Source: Nocardia sp. NBC_01327
Lineage (GTDB): Bacteria; Actinomycetota; Actinomycetes; Mycobacteriales; Mycobacteriaceae
Assembly: GCF_035958815.1 (NCBI RefSeq)
Contig: NZ_CP108383.1
Span: 8,494,001 to 8,558,000, forward strand
Direction: 5' to 3'
Length of the DNA stretch: 64,000 nt
The position numbers were made by a program, and so were the translations under genes. Below are positions 42,300 through 50,630 of the stretch, one piece after another. The notes under the pieces are model-generated. The model worked only from the letters and a program-made list of their open reading frames with translations, did no database searches and was not told the origin of the DNA. Positions within the stretch are counted from its first letter, which is position 1; each line of letters starts with the position of its first letter.

Positions 42300-42702
42300 G
42301 AGACTCCTTATCGATCAATAACGCCCCCTGGGTGGAAACCGCCCTGCGCCACTGCACAATTCGGCCATTGTCGGGGGATGTACGAATGGTCAGTAGGTCG
42401 CCGTCCAGCTCGGCCACCCGAATCTGATCCACGCCCACCCAGTCGGGACGGGAGCAGACCAGGATCAGGTGGTGCAGGACGCCGTTGTCGAGGCGCCAGC
42501 GGCCGCCGTACCCCATGTAGTCGGCAGGACCCGCGCCGGGCGCGGTGCGCATCATGCCGACCGCGAGATGGCCGCAGGCGGTGTAGAGCAGGAACCCGTC
42601 CGGATCCGCGCCGAGCGGGCCGGTGATCGGCCCACCCGCCGCATCGGTGTCGTGGAAGGATTCCAGCCGCCACGCGCCCACCAGTTCCTCGGGCCGCGGC
42701 AT
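42289..42702 (-). CDS. Lipocalin-like domain protein
   Basis: The 137-residue protein fits the lipocalin-like family found in polyketide and phenolic clusters: LVGAWRLESFHDTDAAG, LYTACGHLAVGMMR, YGGRWRLDNGVLHHLI and DQIRVAELDGDLLTI. It should be a small beta-barrel able to hold a hydrophobic ligand. It starts three bases after the epsilon-like gene and overlaps the SDR gene by 11 bases. Whether it cyclises, shields or carries the product is unknown. Confidence 0.68.
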   Translation of the reverse strand: MPRPEELVGAWRLESFHDTDAAGGPITGPLGADPDGFLLYTACGHLAVGMMRTAPGAGPADYMGYGGRWRLDNGVLHHLILVCSRPDWVGVDQIRVAELDGDLLTIRTSPDNGRIVQWRRAVSTQGALLIDKESHAL

Positions 42703-42705
42703 GCG

Positions 42706-42876
42706 CTACCGCCAGCCGCGCGGATTGCGGAACACGCTGTGCGCCTGCGCATCCGGAAGACGCCGCGACGGAAGGGAAACGGGTTCATCGTCGAACAGCA
42801 GCACCAGCGCGAGCGCCGCGATGAGTTCATCACTCAATTCGTCGTGCAAATCGAAAACAGCTGTGGGATACGACAT
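42706..42876 (-). CDS. Acyl-CoA carboxylase epsilon-like small subunit
   Basis: The 56-residue protein (ATG 42876, GGAG upstream) comes 13 bases after the carboxyltransferase gene. Actinobacterial acyl-CoA carboxylases often have such a small epsilon subunit next to the beta gene. The acidic helix ELSDELIAALALVLLFDDE followed by a basic tail ending NPRGWR fits that pattern loosely. The call depends strongly on position. Confidence 0.55.
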   Translation of the reverse strand: MSYPTAVFDLHDELSDELIAALALVLLFDDEPVSLPSRRLPDAQAHSVFRNPRGWR

Positions 42877-42889
42877 CTGGACTCCTCGA

Positions 42890-44473
42890 CTACTGGGGCG
42901 GGTTGCCGTGTTTACGCGCGGGGATATCGGCATGCTTGGCGCGCAGCATGGTCAGCGAGCGGATCAGCACCGAACGCGTATCGGCCGGATCGATGACGTC
43001 GTCGATCAGCCCGCGTTCGGCGGCGTAGTAGGGGTGCATGAGCTCGCGCGCGTACCGGCCGACCAGCTCGGCCCGCATGCCGGCGGGATCCTCCGCGGCG
43101 GCGATCTGCTTGCGGAACACCACATTCGCGGCGCCCTCCGCACCCATGACCGCGATCTCATTGGTCGGCCAGGCCAGGGCCAGATCCGCGCCGACGCTGC
43201 GCGAATCCATCACGATGTACGCCCCGCCGTAGGCCTTGCGCAGCACGATCGAGATGCGCGGCACGGTGGCATTGCAGTAGGCGTACAGCAGCTTCGCGCC
43301 GTGCCGGATGATCCCCCCGTGCTCCTGGCCGACGCCGGGCAGGAAGCCCGGCACGTCCAGCAGCGTGATCAGCGGAATATTCATGGAATCGCACATCTGC
43401 ACGAAGCGCGCCGCCTTCTCGCTGGCGCTGATATCGAGTGTGCCCGCGAGGCAGTTCGGCTGATTGGCCACGAAACCGACGGTGTGCCCGTCCATTCGGG
43501 CCAGAGCGACGATGATATTGCCCGCCCAGCGCTCGTGGACCTCCAAATACGCACCGTCATCCGCGATTTCGGCAATGACCTCACGCATGTCGTAGGGCAC
43601 GGTGCCGACCTCCGGCACCAGATCGGTGAGCGCGGGGCAGCGCCGGTCGGCCGGATCATCGGTCGGCGCCACCGGCGGCAATTCCCGATTGTGCTGCGGC
43701 AGAAAGGACAGCAGATACCGCACATCGGCGAGACAGGACGCCTCGTCGTCGTGCACGAAGTGCGCGACCCCGGACCGCTCGGCATGAATATCCGCGCCGC
43801 CCAGCCCTTCCAGGGTCACCGACTCCCCGGTGACGGCGGTGACCACCTCGGGCCCGGTAATGAACATCTGCGAGATGCCCCGCACCATGAGCACGAAATC
43901 GGTCAGCGCGGGTGCGTACGCCGCACCGCCCGCGCACGGCCCCAGCATGACGCTGATCTGCGGAATCACCCCGGACGCAGCGGTATTGCGCCGGAAGATG
44001 CCGCCGTAGCCCGCCAGCGCCGTCACGCCCTCCTGGATCCGGGCCCCGGCGCCGTCGTTCAGCGAGACCAGCGGCGCACCGGCCGAGAGCGCCAAATCCA
44101 TGAGCTTGTGGATTTTTTCGGCATGCGCCTCGCCCAGTGCGCCACCGAAGATGCGGAAATCGTGTGCGTAGACGAAGACGGTCCGCCCGTCCACGGTCCC
44201 CCATCCGGTGACGACGCCATCGGTGTACGGCCGGTGCTCGAGTCCGAATCCGACGGCCCGGTGCCGCCGCAGCGCCTCGATCTCGGTGAACGAATCCGGA
44301 TCCAGCAGTAGCGAAATACGTTCCCGCGCCGTGAGTTTGCCCTTGGCGTACTGACGCTCGGTAGCGGCGGCGTCGGGCCCGGATTCGGCCAGCTCCTTGC
44401 GCAGGCGCAGTTCGTCGATGCGATCGAAGGTGGCCGGATCGGATGAGTACGGCAGCGTGGATTCCTCGGTCAT
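42890..44473 (-). CDS. accD: Acyl-CoA carboxylase beta (carboxyltransferase) subunit
   Basis: The 527-residue protein transfers carboxyl from biotin to acetyl- or propionyl-CoA. Family marks are GKLTARERISLLLDPDSF at the N-terminus, SLNDGAGARIQEGV, GPCAGGAAYAPALTDF and the C-terminal-half loop DVPGFLPGVGQEHGGIIRHGAKLLYAY. ATG 44473 is the start of similarity. With the biotin carboxylase at the head of the operon and the small subunit after it, it forms a dedicated extender-supply complex for the polyketide synthase. Confidence 0.92.
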   Translation of the reverse strand: MTEESTLPYSSDPATFDRIDELRLRKELAESGPDAAATERQYAKGKLTARERISLLLDPDSFTEIEALRRHRAVGFGLEHRPYTDGVVTGWGTVDGRTVFVYAHDFRIFGGALGEAHAEKIHKLMDLALSAGAPLVSLNDGAGARIQEGVTALAGYGGIFRRNTAASGVIPQISVMLGPCAGGAAYAPALTDFVLMVRGISQMFITGPEVVTAVTGESVTLEGLGGADIHAERSGVAHFVHDDEASCLADVRYLLSFLPQHNRELPPVAPTDDPADRRCPALTDLVPEVGTVPYDMREVIAEIADDGAYLEVHERWAGNIIVALARMDGHTVGFVANQPNCLAGTLDISASEKAARFVQMCDSMNIPLITLLDVPGFLPGVGQEHGGIIRHGAKLLYAYCNATVPRISIVLRKAYGGAYIVMDSRSVGADLALAWPTNEIAVMGAEGAANVVFRKQIAAAEDPAGMRAELVGRYARELMHPYYAAERGLIDDVIDPADTRSVLIRSLTMLRAKHADIPARKHGNPPQ

Positions 44474-44486
44474 GGTGTCTCCTCGG

Positions 44487-45347
44487 TCAGGCGGCGGCGC
44501 GGTCGAGCAGGCAGGTTTCGAAGAACGCCAGCACGCCGGCGTGGTACGCGCGCGCCGCCCAGCCGAGGCTGATGTTGTGGCCCGCGTGCGGTACCCGGGC
44601 GACGCTGGTGCGGGGCGCGGACTCGAACAGTGCGGGCAGTTCGCCGAGCGCGGCGGCATCGGTGCGCCACCACCGTTCCTGTGCGGCGAAGCTGAGCTGT
44701 ACCGGAATCCGGATGCGCGCGGCCACCTCCGCGAAGGTGTCCGGCCAGGTCAGGGTGTCGGCCAATTCCAGGGGCGGCGGCGTATCCACCGCGGAGCCGA
44801 TCTGCGTGAAGGTCCCCGGCGGATACAGCTGCAGGTCACCCCAATTCCGCTTCCACACCTTGGCGCCCGGCGCCAGCGGCGCGAACCGGTGCCCGCACCC
44901 GGACACCTCCACTCCCCCGAACTCCGGCGCATCGCCCGCGAGGGTGAGCGCGAGCTTGCCGCCGAAGGAATGCCCGAGCAGGAACAGCCCGGCCCCGATG
45001 TCATTGCGCGCGGTGAAGCTCGCGAGTGCGGCGCGCACCGTGTCCACCTGCTCGGCGAGCGATTGCCCGTCCGGCAGCAGATCCGCGGACGCGCCGTACC
45101 CGGGCCGGTCGAGAGCCAGCACGGCGTACCCCATCCGGGTGGCGGTGGTCAGCAGTGAGACATCGGGATGCGCGAGCCCGTGGAAATAGGCCGAGGACAT
45201 CCCCGCCCCGTGCAGTGCGACGATGGTGGCCCGCGGCAGGTTCAGCGCAGGGGTGCTGAACAGCGCGGACAACTGAATACCGTTGGCGTCCAGCAGTATC
45301 CGGTGCACACCCGGAGCCACCACCCGTATCGGGTCGGCCCGGCTCAT
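44487..45347 (-). CDS. Alpha/beta hydrolase, thioesterase-like
   Basis: The 286-residue alpha/beta hydrolase has an ALHGAGMSSAYF oxyanion region, the nucleophile elbow LGHSFGGKLAL and a late HAGHNISLGW for the catalytic His. It overlaps the aromatase gene by four bases and stands just ahead of accD. Within a type II cluster it may release or edit the polyketide chain, or hydrolyse a lactone. Confidence 0.8.
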   Translation of the reverse strand: MSRADPIRVVAPGVHRILLDANGIQLSALFSTPALNLPRATIVALHGAGMSSAYFHGLAHPDVSLLTTATRMGYAVLALDRPGYGASADLLPDGQSLAEQVDTVRAALASFTARNDIGAGLFLLGHSFGGKLALTLAGDAPEFGGVEVSGCGHRFAPLAPGAKVWKRNWGDLQLYPPGTFTQIGSAVDTPPPLELADTLTWPDTFAEVAARIRIPVQLSFAAQERWWRTDAAALGELPALFESAPRTSVARVPHAGHNISLGWAARAYHAGVLAFFETCLLDRAAA

Positions 45348-46303
45348 GATCCGGCCTCCGCATACTGTTTGGCATGCCGCAGCGTCGCCAGGCTATTGGT
45401 GCTCAGCGCTCGCTGCACGTACGCCTTGGCGCCGGCCAGATCCGCCTCTGGCCCGAGCACCGCGGCGATATTGTCGGTGTTCACCACGACGCTGTGCTGC
45501 GAGGACACCGACACCCCGTGCTGGTGCGGCCGCACCGTCCAGTACCCGGTGTGCAGTGTCATCAGTGCGGGCATGGTGATCTGCTTGTACGCGATCTTGT
45601 GATGCGGGAACACGATTCGATACGACATGGTGCGGTGCTGCGACCCGTCGACGGCGACGGTATCCATGGCCAGTGACTGCATCCCCGGCCCCGGTTCGGT
45701 CAACTCCACCCCCGCGACGTGCGGCAGTCGCTCGGGCCACAGGTGCGCGTCACTGATGAACCCGAAGACGTCCTCGGCCGCACCCTGCACCTCGACCGTG
45801 TCCTCGAACGAGAAGGCCGAATCCGCACCCGCGTCACCGAGTTCGATACTGCGTTTCAGCGCCGCGAGTTCGGTGCGCGAATTGCGGTCGACCACGTCGT
45901 CGATCCAGCTCAGCCGGTCCGCGCTGACCGCCCGGTAGTCGTGCAGCAGCCGGACGTGGGAGCGGTCGTCGGGCAGCGTATCGACAATCCAGGTGCCGCC
46001 CATGGCGGCGATCGGCGCACTGCTGACCTCCTGGCGGAATTCGATGCGGCGGCGCTCCGGATCCAGCACGCGCCGCGAGACCCAGTGCTTGACGCCCTCG
46101 CCCGCGGTGGCCCAGATTCTGATGCGCTGTTCCCGCTCGTTGTTGTCCAGATAATCGGCGAAAATGGTGGGCGGGAACAACTGTGGCCAGTTCTCCACCT
46201 CGGCGAGCAGGCGGTAGACGGTGGCCGCCGGCGCGGCGACCTCGATGCCGTGCTCGGTCTGTCCCGTAACGGATTCGGTTGTCTGCGCAGTGGTTTCGGC
46301 CAT
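45344..46303 (-). CDS. Didomain aromatase/cyclase
   Basis: The 319-residue protein is a tandem SRPBCC/START-type aromatase. Two modules are visible: HGIEVAAPAATVYRLLAEVENWPQLFP at residues 19-45 and FEDTVEVQGAAEDVFGFISDAHLWPERLPHV near 166-196. Didomain ARO/CYC proteins of type II clusters close and aromatise the first ring of a reduced polyketide. It follows the ketoreductase by 12 bases, consistent with C9 reduction and then C7-C12 cyclisation. Confidence 0.88.
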   Translation of the reverse strand: MAETTAQTTESVTGQTEHGIEVAAPAATVYRLLAEVENWPQLFPPTIFADYLDNNEREQRIRIWATAGEGVKHWVSRRVLDPERRRIEFRQEVSSAPIAAMGGTWIVDTLPDDRSHVRLLHDYRAVSADRLSWIDDVVDRNSRTELAALKRSIELGDAGADSAFSFEDTVEVQGAAEDVFGFISDAHLWPERLPHVAGVELTEPGPGMQSLAMDTVAVDGSQHRTMSYRIVFPHHKIAYKQITMPALMTLHTGYWTVRPHQHGVSVSSQHSVVVNTDNIAAVLGPEADLAGAKAYVQRALSTNSLATLRHAKQYAEAGS

Positions 46304-46315
46304 GATGCATTCCCT

Positions 46316-47092
46316 TCAGAAGTTTCCGAGTCCGCCGCAGACGTTCATGGCCTGCGCGGTGATGGATGCGGCGGTATCGGAGGCCAGGTAGCCGACCAGC
46401 CCGGCCACCTCCTCCGGCGTGCAGTAGCGGCCGAGCGGAATCTTGGCGGTGAACTTCGCCATGACGGCTTCCTCGGTGGTCTGCTGCAGGGTGGCGTAGT
46501 TCCGCCGGACCTGCTGTGCCATAGGCGTTTCCACATAGCCGGGGCAGACGGCATTGACCGTGATGCCGGTCGGCGCGAGTTCATTGCCCAGAGACTTCGT
46601 GAAGCCGACCACGCCGTGCTTGGACGCCGAGTACGGCGCACCGAGCACCACACCCTGTTTGCCCGCCGTCGAGGCGATATTGATGATGCGACCCCGTCCG
46701 CGATCGCGCATACCGCCGGTGGTGAGCACCTCCCGGGTCATCCGGAAGACGCTGTTGAGATTGGTGTCGATGACGTTGTCCCAGACCTCGTCGCCGAGAT
46801 CGGCGGTGACGCCGCCACCGCTGATGCCCGCATTGTTGACCAGCACATCGACCGGGCCGAAGCGCGCGGTGGCGGCGGTGACGAACTCGCGCACCGAATC
46901 GCCGGACCGCACATCGACTGTGCCGCCGTCCACGTCGAGACCGATCTCCCGCAATTGCTTCACGGTGGTGGCGACGTTCTCGGCCGTGCGCGCCCCGAGG
47001 TAGACCCGATAGCCCCCGGCCCCGAGCAGCTGGGCCACGGCCAGGCCGATACCGCTGGTCGCGCCGGTGACCAAGGCATGTGATTGCGACAT
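46316..47092 (-). CDS. Type II polyketide ketoreductase (actIII-like)
   Basis: The 258-residue SDR has TGATSGIGLAVAQLL, NNAGISGGG, and the catalytic IASTAGKQGVVLGAPYSASK. It has the PMAQQVR loop and CGGLGNF C-terminus characteristic of actinorhodin-type C9 ketoreductases. It is placed between ACP and aromatase. ATG 47092 is the first start within the coupled gene order. Confidence 0.92.
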   Translation of the reverse strand: MSQSHALVTGATSGIGLAVAQLLGAGGYRVYLGARTAENVATTVKQLREIGLDVDGGTVDVRSGDSVREFVTAATARFGPVDVLVNNAGISGGGVTADLGDEVWDNVIDTNLNSVFRMTREVLTTGGMRDRGRGRIINIASTAGKQGVVLGAPYSASKHGVVGFTKSLGNELAPTGITVNAVCPGYVETPMAQQVRRNYATLQQTTEEAVMAKFTAKIPLGRYCTPEEVAGLVGYLASDTAASITAQAMNVCGGLGNF

Positions 47093-47103
47093 GGTGACTC
47101 CTG

Positions 47104-47361
47104 CTACGTGGTGGGGAGGGGAATGAGCGCGTTCACGGCGGCCAGGAGGGCGCGCGGGGTGTTCGCGTCGATGACGGTCGAATCCTCCAGCGTCACACCG
47201 AATTCCCGTTCGACGCGGCTGGCCGTCTCGAGCATGGCCAGGGAGTCGTAGCCGAGATCCTCGAAGGTGAGGTCGAGGATGTCGGAGGCCAGGTCCACCT
47301 CCTCGGGAGCGCCGGAGCCCTCCTCGAGAATGCGGGTGAGGTCGTCGAGGGTGAAGGTCAT
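47104..47361 (-). CDS. Acyl carrier protein
   Basis: The 85-residue ACP carries the growing polyketide on phosphopantetheine attached to Ser40 in LGYDSLAMLE. Its size and the helix-loop layout match type II PKS carriers. Its ATG overlaps the CLF stop by four bases, completing the minimal synthase set KS-CLF-ACP. Confidence 0.94.
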   Translation of the reverse strand: MTFTLDDLTRILEEGSGAPEEVDLASDILDLTFEDLGYDSLAMLETASRVEREFGVTLEDSTVIDANTPRALLAAVNALIPLPTT

Positions 47362-48665
47362 GGGATATCCCTTTCTTCGGTGGCGGTGAGGACGACGGCG
47401 GAATTGAATCCGCCGAGGCCGCGGGCCAGTACGAGCGCGGCACGCACCGTTGCGCGCCGCGCCCCACCGACCACCAGATCCAGTGGTGAATCGGAGTCCG
47501 GCGTGACATTGATGGTCGGCGGGATCTCGCCGGCCGCCATGGCGAGCAGTGCGGTGGCCACATCGAGCGGGCCCGCACCCGAATACAGCCGCCCGGTCAT
47601 GGTTTTCGGTGCGGTGACCGGCACCGCGCGGTGACCGAATACGGCGGCGATCGCCTCGGCCTCGATGCGGTCGAGCTCCGGGACACCCGCCGCGTCGGCG
47701 AAGACGACATCGATATCGGCGGCCGCGAGACCCGCGTCGGCCAAGGCCATTTCGATCGCCGCGCACAGTGCGGGTTCCCGGCCGGTATGCGGCGCCGGAT
47801 CGAAAGTCGCCGCGTAACCGGCGATCTCGCCGTAGCTGTGCGCACCGCGACCACGGGCCGTCTCCGCCGACTCCAGAATGAGAATGGCGCCGCCCTCACC
47901 GGGCACCTGCCCCGATGCCCGCGAGTCGAACGGCAGATAACCGAGCGCGGGGTCACTGCCCGCATGCACCCGGCCGCTGGTCCACAGTGCCGCCCAGCCC
48001 CACGGGCAGAGCGAGGAGTCCATACCGCCCGACACCATCAGCGGGATGCCCTTGCGAATCTGCCTGCGGGCGTGCGCGATTGCGTCCAGACCACCGGCCT
48101 GATCGCTGACCACCACCCCGCTCGGGCCCTTCATTCCGTGGCGGATGGAGATCTGCCCGCTGTTGACCGCGTAGAACCAGGCGAAGGACTGATAGGCGCT
48201 CACGTACTGACTGCCCCGGCTCCACAGGGCGCACAGCTCGCGCTGGGCGAATTCGAATCCGCCCGAGCCCGCGGCGGTCACCACGCCCATATCGAATTCG
48301 GCGAGCGATCCGGTATCGATGCCGGCGTCGGCCAGCGCCCATTCCGCCGCGACCAGCGCCAGGCGGGTGACCTGATCGGTCTGCGGCAGTAGGCGATTGG
48401 GGAGATGCTCGGCCGCCTCGAACCCCGGAATCTCACCCGCCAGCGTGGCCGGATACTCGGACGGATCGAAGCGGGTGATGCGGCCGATGCCGCTGCGCCC
48501 GGCGCGGGTCGCCTCCCAATACGCCTGTCTGCCCATGCCGTTCGGCGCGGTGATGCCGATTCCGGTGACCACCGCCGTGGTGCGGTCGAGCTCGGATTTC
48601 GCCGCGGCGGGTGTATCGGTGCGGTAGCGCACCACGTCGACTCCATTGATCAGCGCGCCGGTCAT
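47358..48665 (-). CDS. Chain-length factor (ketosynthase beta)
   Basis: The 435-residue ketosynthase-fold protein pairs with KS-alpha and sets chain length. The nucleophile position is Gln189 in VVSDQAGGLDA, the replacement diagnostic of CLF. The N-terminal 25 residues before TTAVVTGIG form a short extension. It overlaps KS-alpha and ACP by four bases each. Chain length cannot be read with confidence from the gate residues without alignment. Confidence 0.94.
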   Translation of the reverse strand: MTGALINGVDVVRYRTDTPAAAKSELDRTTAVVTGIGITAPNGMGRQAYWEATRAGRSGIGRITRFDPSEYPATLAGEIPGFEAAEHLPNRLLPQTDQVTRLALVAAEWALADAGIDTGSLAEFDMGVVTAAGSGGFEFAQRELCALWSRGSQYVSAYQSFAWFYAVNSGQISIRHGMKGPSGVVVSDQAGGLDAIAHARRQIRKGIPLMVSGGMDSSLCPWGWAALWTSGRVHAGSDPALGYLPFDSRASGQVPGEGGAILILESAETARGRGAHSYGEIAGYAATFDPAPHTGREPALCAAIEMALADAGLAAADIDVVFADAAGVPELDRIEAEAIAAVFGHRAVPVTAPKTMTGRLYSGAGPLDVATALLAMAAGEIPPTINVTPDSDSPLDLVVGGARRATVRAALVLARGLGGFNSAVVLTATEERDIP

Positions 48666-49933
48666 GCCGCGGCTCCCGTCACGGTGGTCAGCACCATGGC
48701 GCTCTGGAAGCCGCCGAATCCGCTGCCCACGGTCAATACGGTGTCGGTGCGGTGCTCACGCGCGGTGAGCGGCACATAGTCCAGATCGCATTCCGGGTCC
48801 GGGGTGTGCAGATTCGCGGTCGGCGGAACCACATTGGCGCCGAGCGCCAGCACCGATGCCGCGATCTCGATGGACCCGATGGCGCCCAGCGAATGCCCGA
48901 CCATGGATTTGATCGAACTCACCGGGACCTTGTAGGCGTGCGCGCCCAGACTGCGCTTGAACGCCGCGGTCTCGTGCCGGTCGTTCTGCTTGGTGCCCGA
49001 ACCGTGCGCATTGATGTAGTCGACGGATTCGCCGGGCACCCCGGCCTCGCGCAGTGCCACCCGGATGGCCTCGGCCATTTCGGCACCGTCCGAACGCAAT
49101 CCGGTCATGTGATAGGCGTTGGCGCGGGTGGCATACCCGGCGACCTCGGCGTAGATGTGCGCGCCGCGCCGGCGTGCCGCGGACAGTTCCTCCAGCACGA
49201 ACATGGCGGTCCCCTCCCCCAGCACGAAGCCGTTGCGGGACGCGTCGAACGGGCGCGAGGCGCATTCCGGCGCGTCGTAGCGCGGTGTCGTCGCCTTGAT
49301 GGCGTCGAAGCAGGCCATGGTGATCGGCGAAATCGGCGCATCCGACGCACCGGTGACCATGACATCGGCCGAGCCGTCGGCAATGAGCTGCACGGCGTAC
49401 CCGACCGAGTCCAGGCCCGAGGTGCAGCCGGAGGACACCACGGTCACCGGTCCCTGCGCACCGACGGTCAGCGCCACCTCGGCGGCGAACGAACTGGGCA
49501 TCAGATGCTGATAGAGGTGCTGGTCGGCGTACTTCTGATCGACCAGGTGCAGGCGCCCGCCATTGCTGATGACGCGATAGTCCTGTTCCAGTCGCATGGT
49601 CGCGCCGACGGCGCTGCCCAGCGCCACGCCGATGCGGAACGGGTCCAGGGTGTCGAATTCCAGGCCGCTGTCGGCGACCGCGCCGCGCGCACCGACCACC
49701 GCGAATTGCCCGGTGCGGTCGAGCCGCTGGATCTCCTGCGGGGTGAGGCCGTGCAGTTCGGGATCGAAATCGACCTCGGCCGCCACCCGGGAGCGGAATT
49801 GATCCGGATCGAAGAAACTGATGCGCCGGGTGGCGGTGCGGCCGGAGGTGAGCAGCTCCCAGAACTGTTTGGCGCCGACCCCACCGGGGGCGATCACCTC
49901 CATTCCGGTAATGACAACGCGCCGGTTCTTCAT
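48662..49933 (-). CDS. Ketosynthase alpha of type II PKS
   Basis: The 423-residue condensing enzyme has the catalytic triad Cys170 (VSSGCTSGLDS), His310 (NAHGSGT) and His347 (MVGHSLGAIG). It works with the CLF and ACP to chain malonyl units into a poly-beta-ketone. It shares four-base overlaps with the cyclase upstream and the CLF downstream. ATG 49933 gives the standard length. Confidence 0.95.
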   Translation of the reverse strand: MKNRRVVITGMEVIAPGGVGAKQFWELLTSGRTATRRISFFDPDQFRSRVAAEVDFDPELHGLTPQEIQRLDRTGQFAVVGARGAVADSGLEFDTLDPFRIGVALGSAVGATMRLEQDYRVISNGGRLHLVDQKYADQHLYQHLMPSSFAAEVALTVGAQGPVTVVSSGCTSGLDSVGYAVQLIADGSADVMVTGASDAPISPITMACFDAIKATTPRYDAPECASRPFDASRNGFVLGEGTAMFVLEELSAARRRGAHIYAEVAGYATRANAYHMTGLRSDGAEMAEAIRVALREAGVPGESVDYINAHGSGTKQNDRHETAAFKRSLGAHAYKVPVSSIKSMVGHSLGAIGSIEIAASVLALGANVVPPTANLHTPDPECDLDYVPLTAREHRTDTVLTVGSGFGGFQSAMVLTTVTGAAA

Positions 49934-50562
49934 GCTGTCTCCCAGTGGTAGAAGCGCTCCGCAACGGCATCGGCGGGCTTGCGCCAGGTGGCCGCGTCGT
50001 ACTTCTCGATGAGTGGATCGAGGTCGTCACAGATCTGGATGAAGCGCGGATCGGCCTGCTTCCACGCCTCGGCGATCACCGCGCCGCCGTCCGGGGTCTC
50101 GAAATCCTGCAGGTGGAAATAGACGCCGTGGTAGGCGAACAATTGCCGCCGCCGGGTGCCCATGCGATGCGGCACCTCGGTGGTATCGAAGTCCGCGAAC
50201 AGCTTTGCGACCTGCACCCGGCGGGCGGGCGCGAGCCGGTTCACCACCAGCGTGCTGTACATGCTCGGGTGCACCGGGCCGGGCAGCCAGTGGTAGTAGC
50301 GCCGGGCCGCCGGGCGGAACGGCACCGCGGCATGGTCGTAGGCGGTCACACCGGGGACCAGGTCCGGGCCGGTGTGCTCATCGGGCGACGGCGCATCGCT
50401 GTCGACAATGTGGATGAGCAGCTCGTTGTGGTAGTGGAAGAGTTGTCGCCGCACTGTTTTCGGTTCCGCCGGGGTATCGGCGGTGTCGAATTCCGCGAAC
50501 CCGGCGGCAACCCGTTCCCGCTCCGCGGTGGTCATTCTGGCGACCGTGACAGTCGTATGCAT
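49930..50562 (-). CDS. TcmI-family polyketide cyclase, internally duplicated
   Basis: TcmI-type cyclases are normally about 110 residues and close later rings. This 210-residue protein contains two copies. RRQLFHYH at 38-45 recurs as RRQLFAYH at 138-145, exactly 100 residues later. FAEFDTADTP recurs as FADFDTTEVP, and YYHW (89-92) as FYHW (204-207). The second copy is the more complete. Fusion of two monomers may fix a pseudo-dimer. It is the gene directly before KS-alpha. Confidence 0.88.
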   Translation of the reverse strand: MHTTVTVARMTTAERERVAAGFAEFDTADTPAEPKTVRRQLFHYHNELLIHIVDSDAPSPDEHTGPDLVPGVTAYDHAAVPFRPAARRYYHWLPGPVHPSMYSTLVVNRLAPARRVQVAKLFADFDTTEVPHRMGTRRRQLFAYHGVYFHLQDFETPDGGAVIAEAWKQADPRFIQICDDLDPLIEKYDAATWRKPADAVAERFYHWETA

Positions 50563-50570
50563 GCTTCCCT

Positions 50571-50630
50571 CGGTTCTGAATTCGGCAGTGTCAGTTCTGG
50601 ATTCGGCCTATCAGTTCTGGATTCGGCAGA
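50571..50630. repeat. Three 20-base direct repeats over the biotin-carboxylase stop
   Basis: Units 50571-50590, 50591-50610 and 50611-50630 share the core TTCTG-ATTCGGC with period exactly 20. The last unit contains the TGA and the final codons of the carboxylase gene. The others repeat that tail beyond the stop, within the gap to the cyclase gene. Confidence 0.8.
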
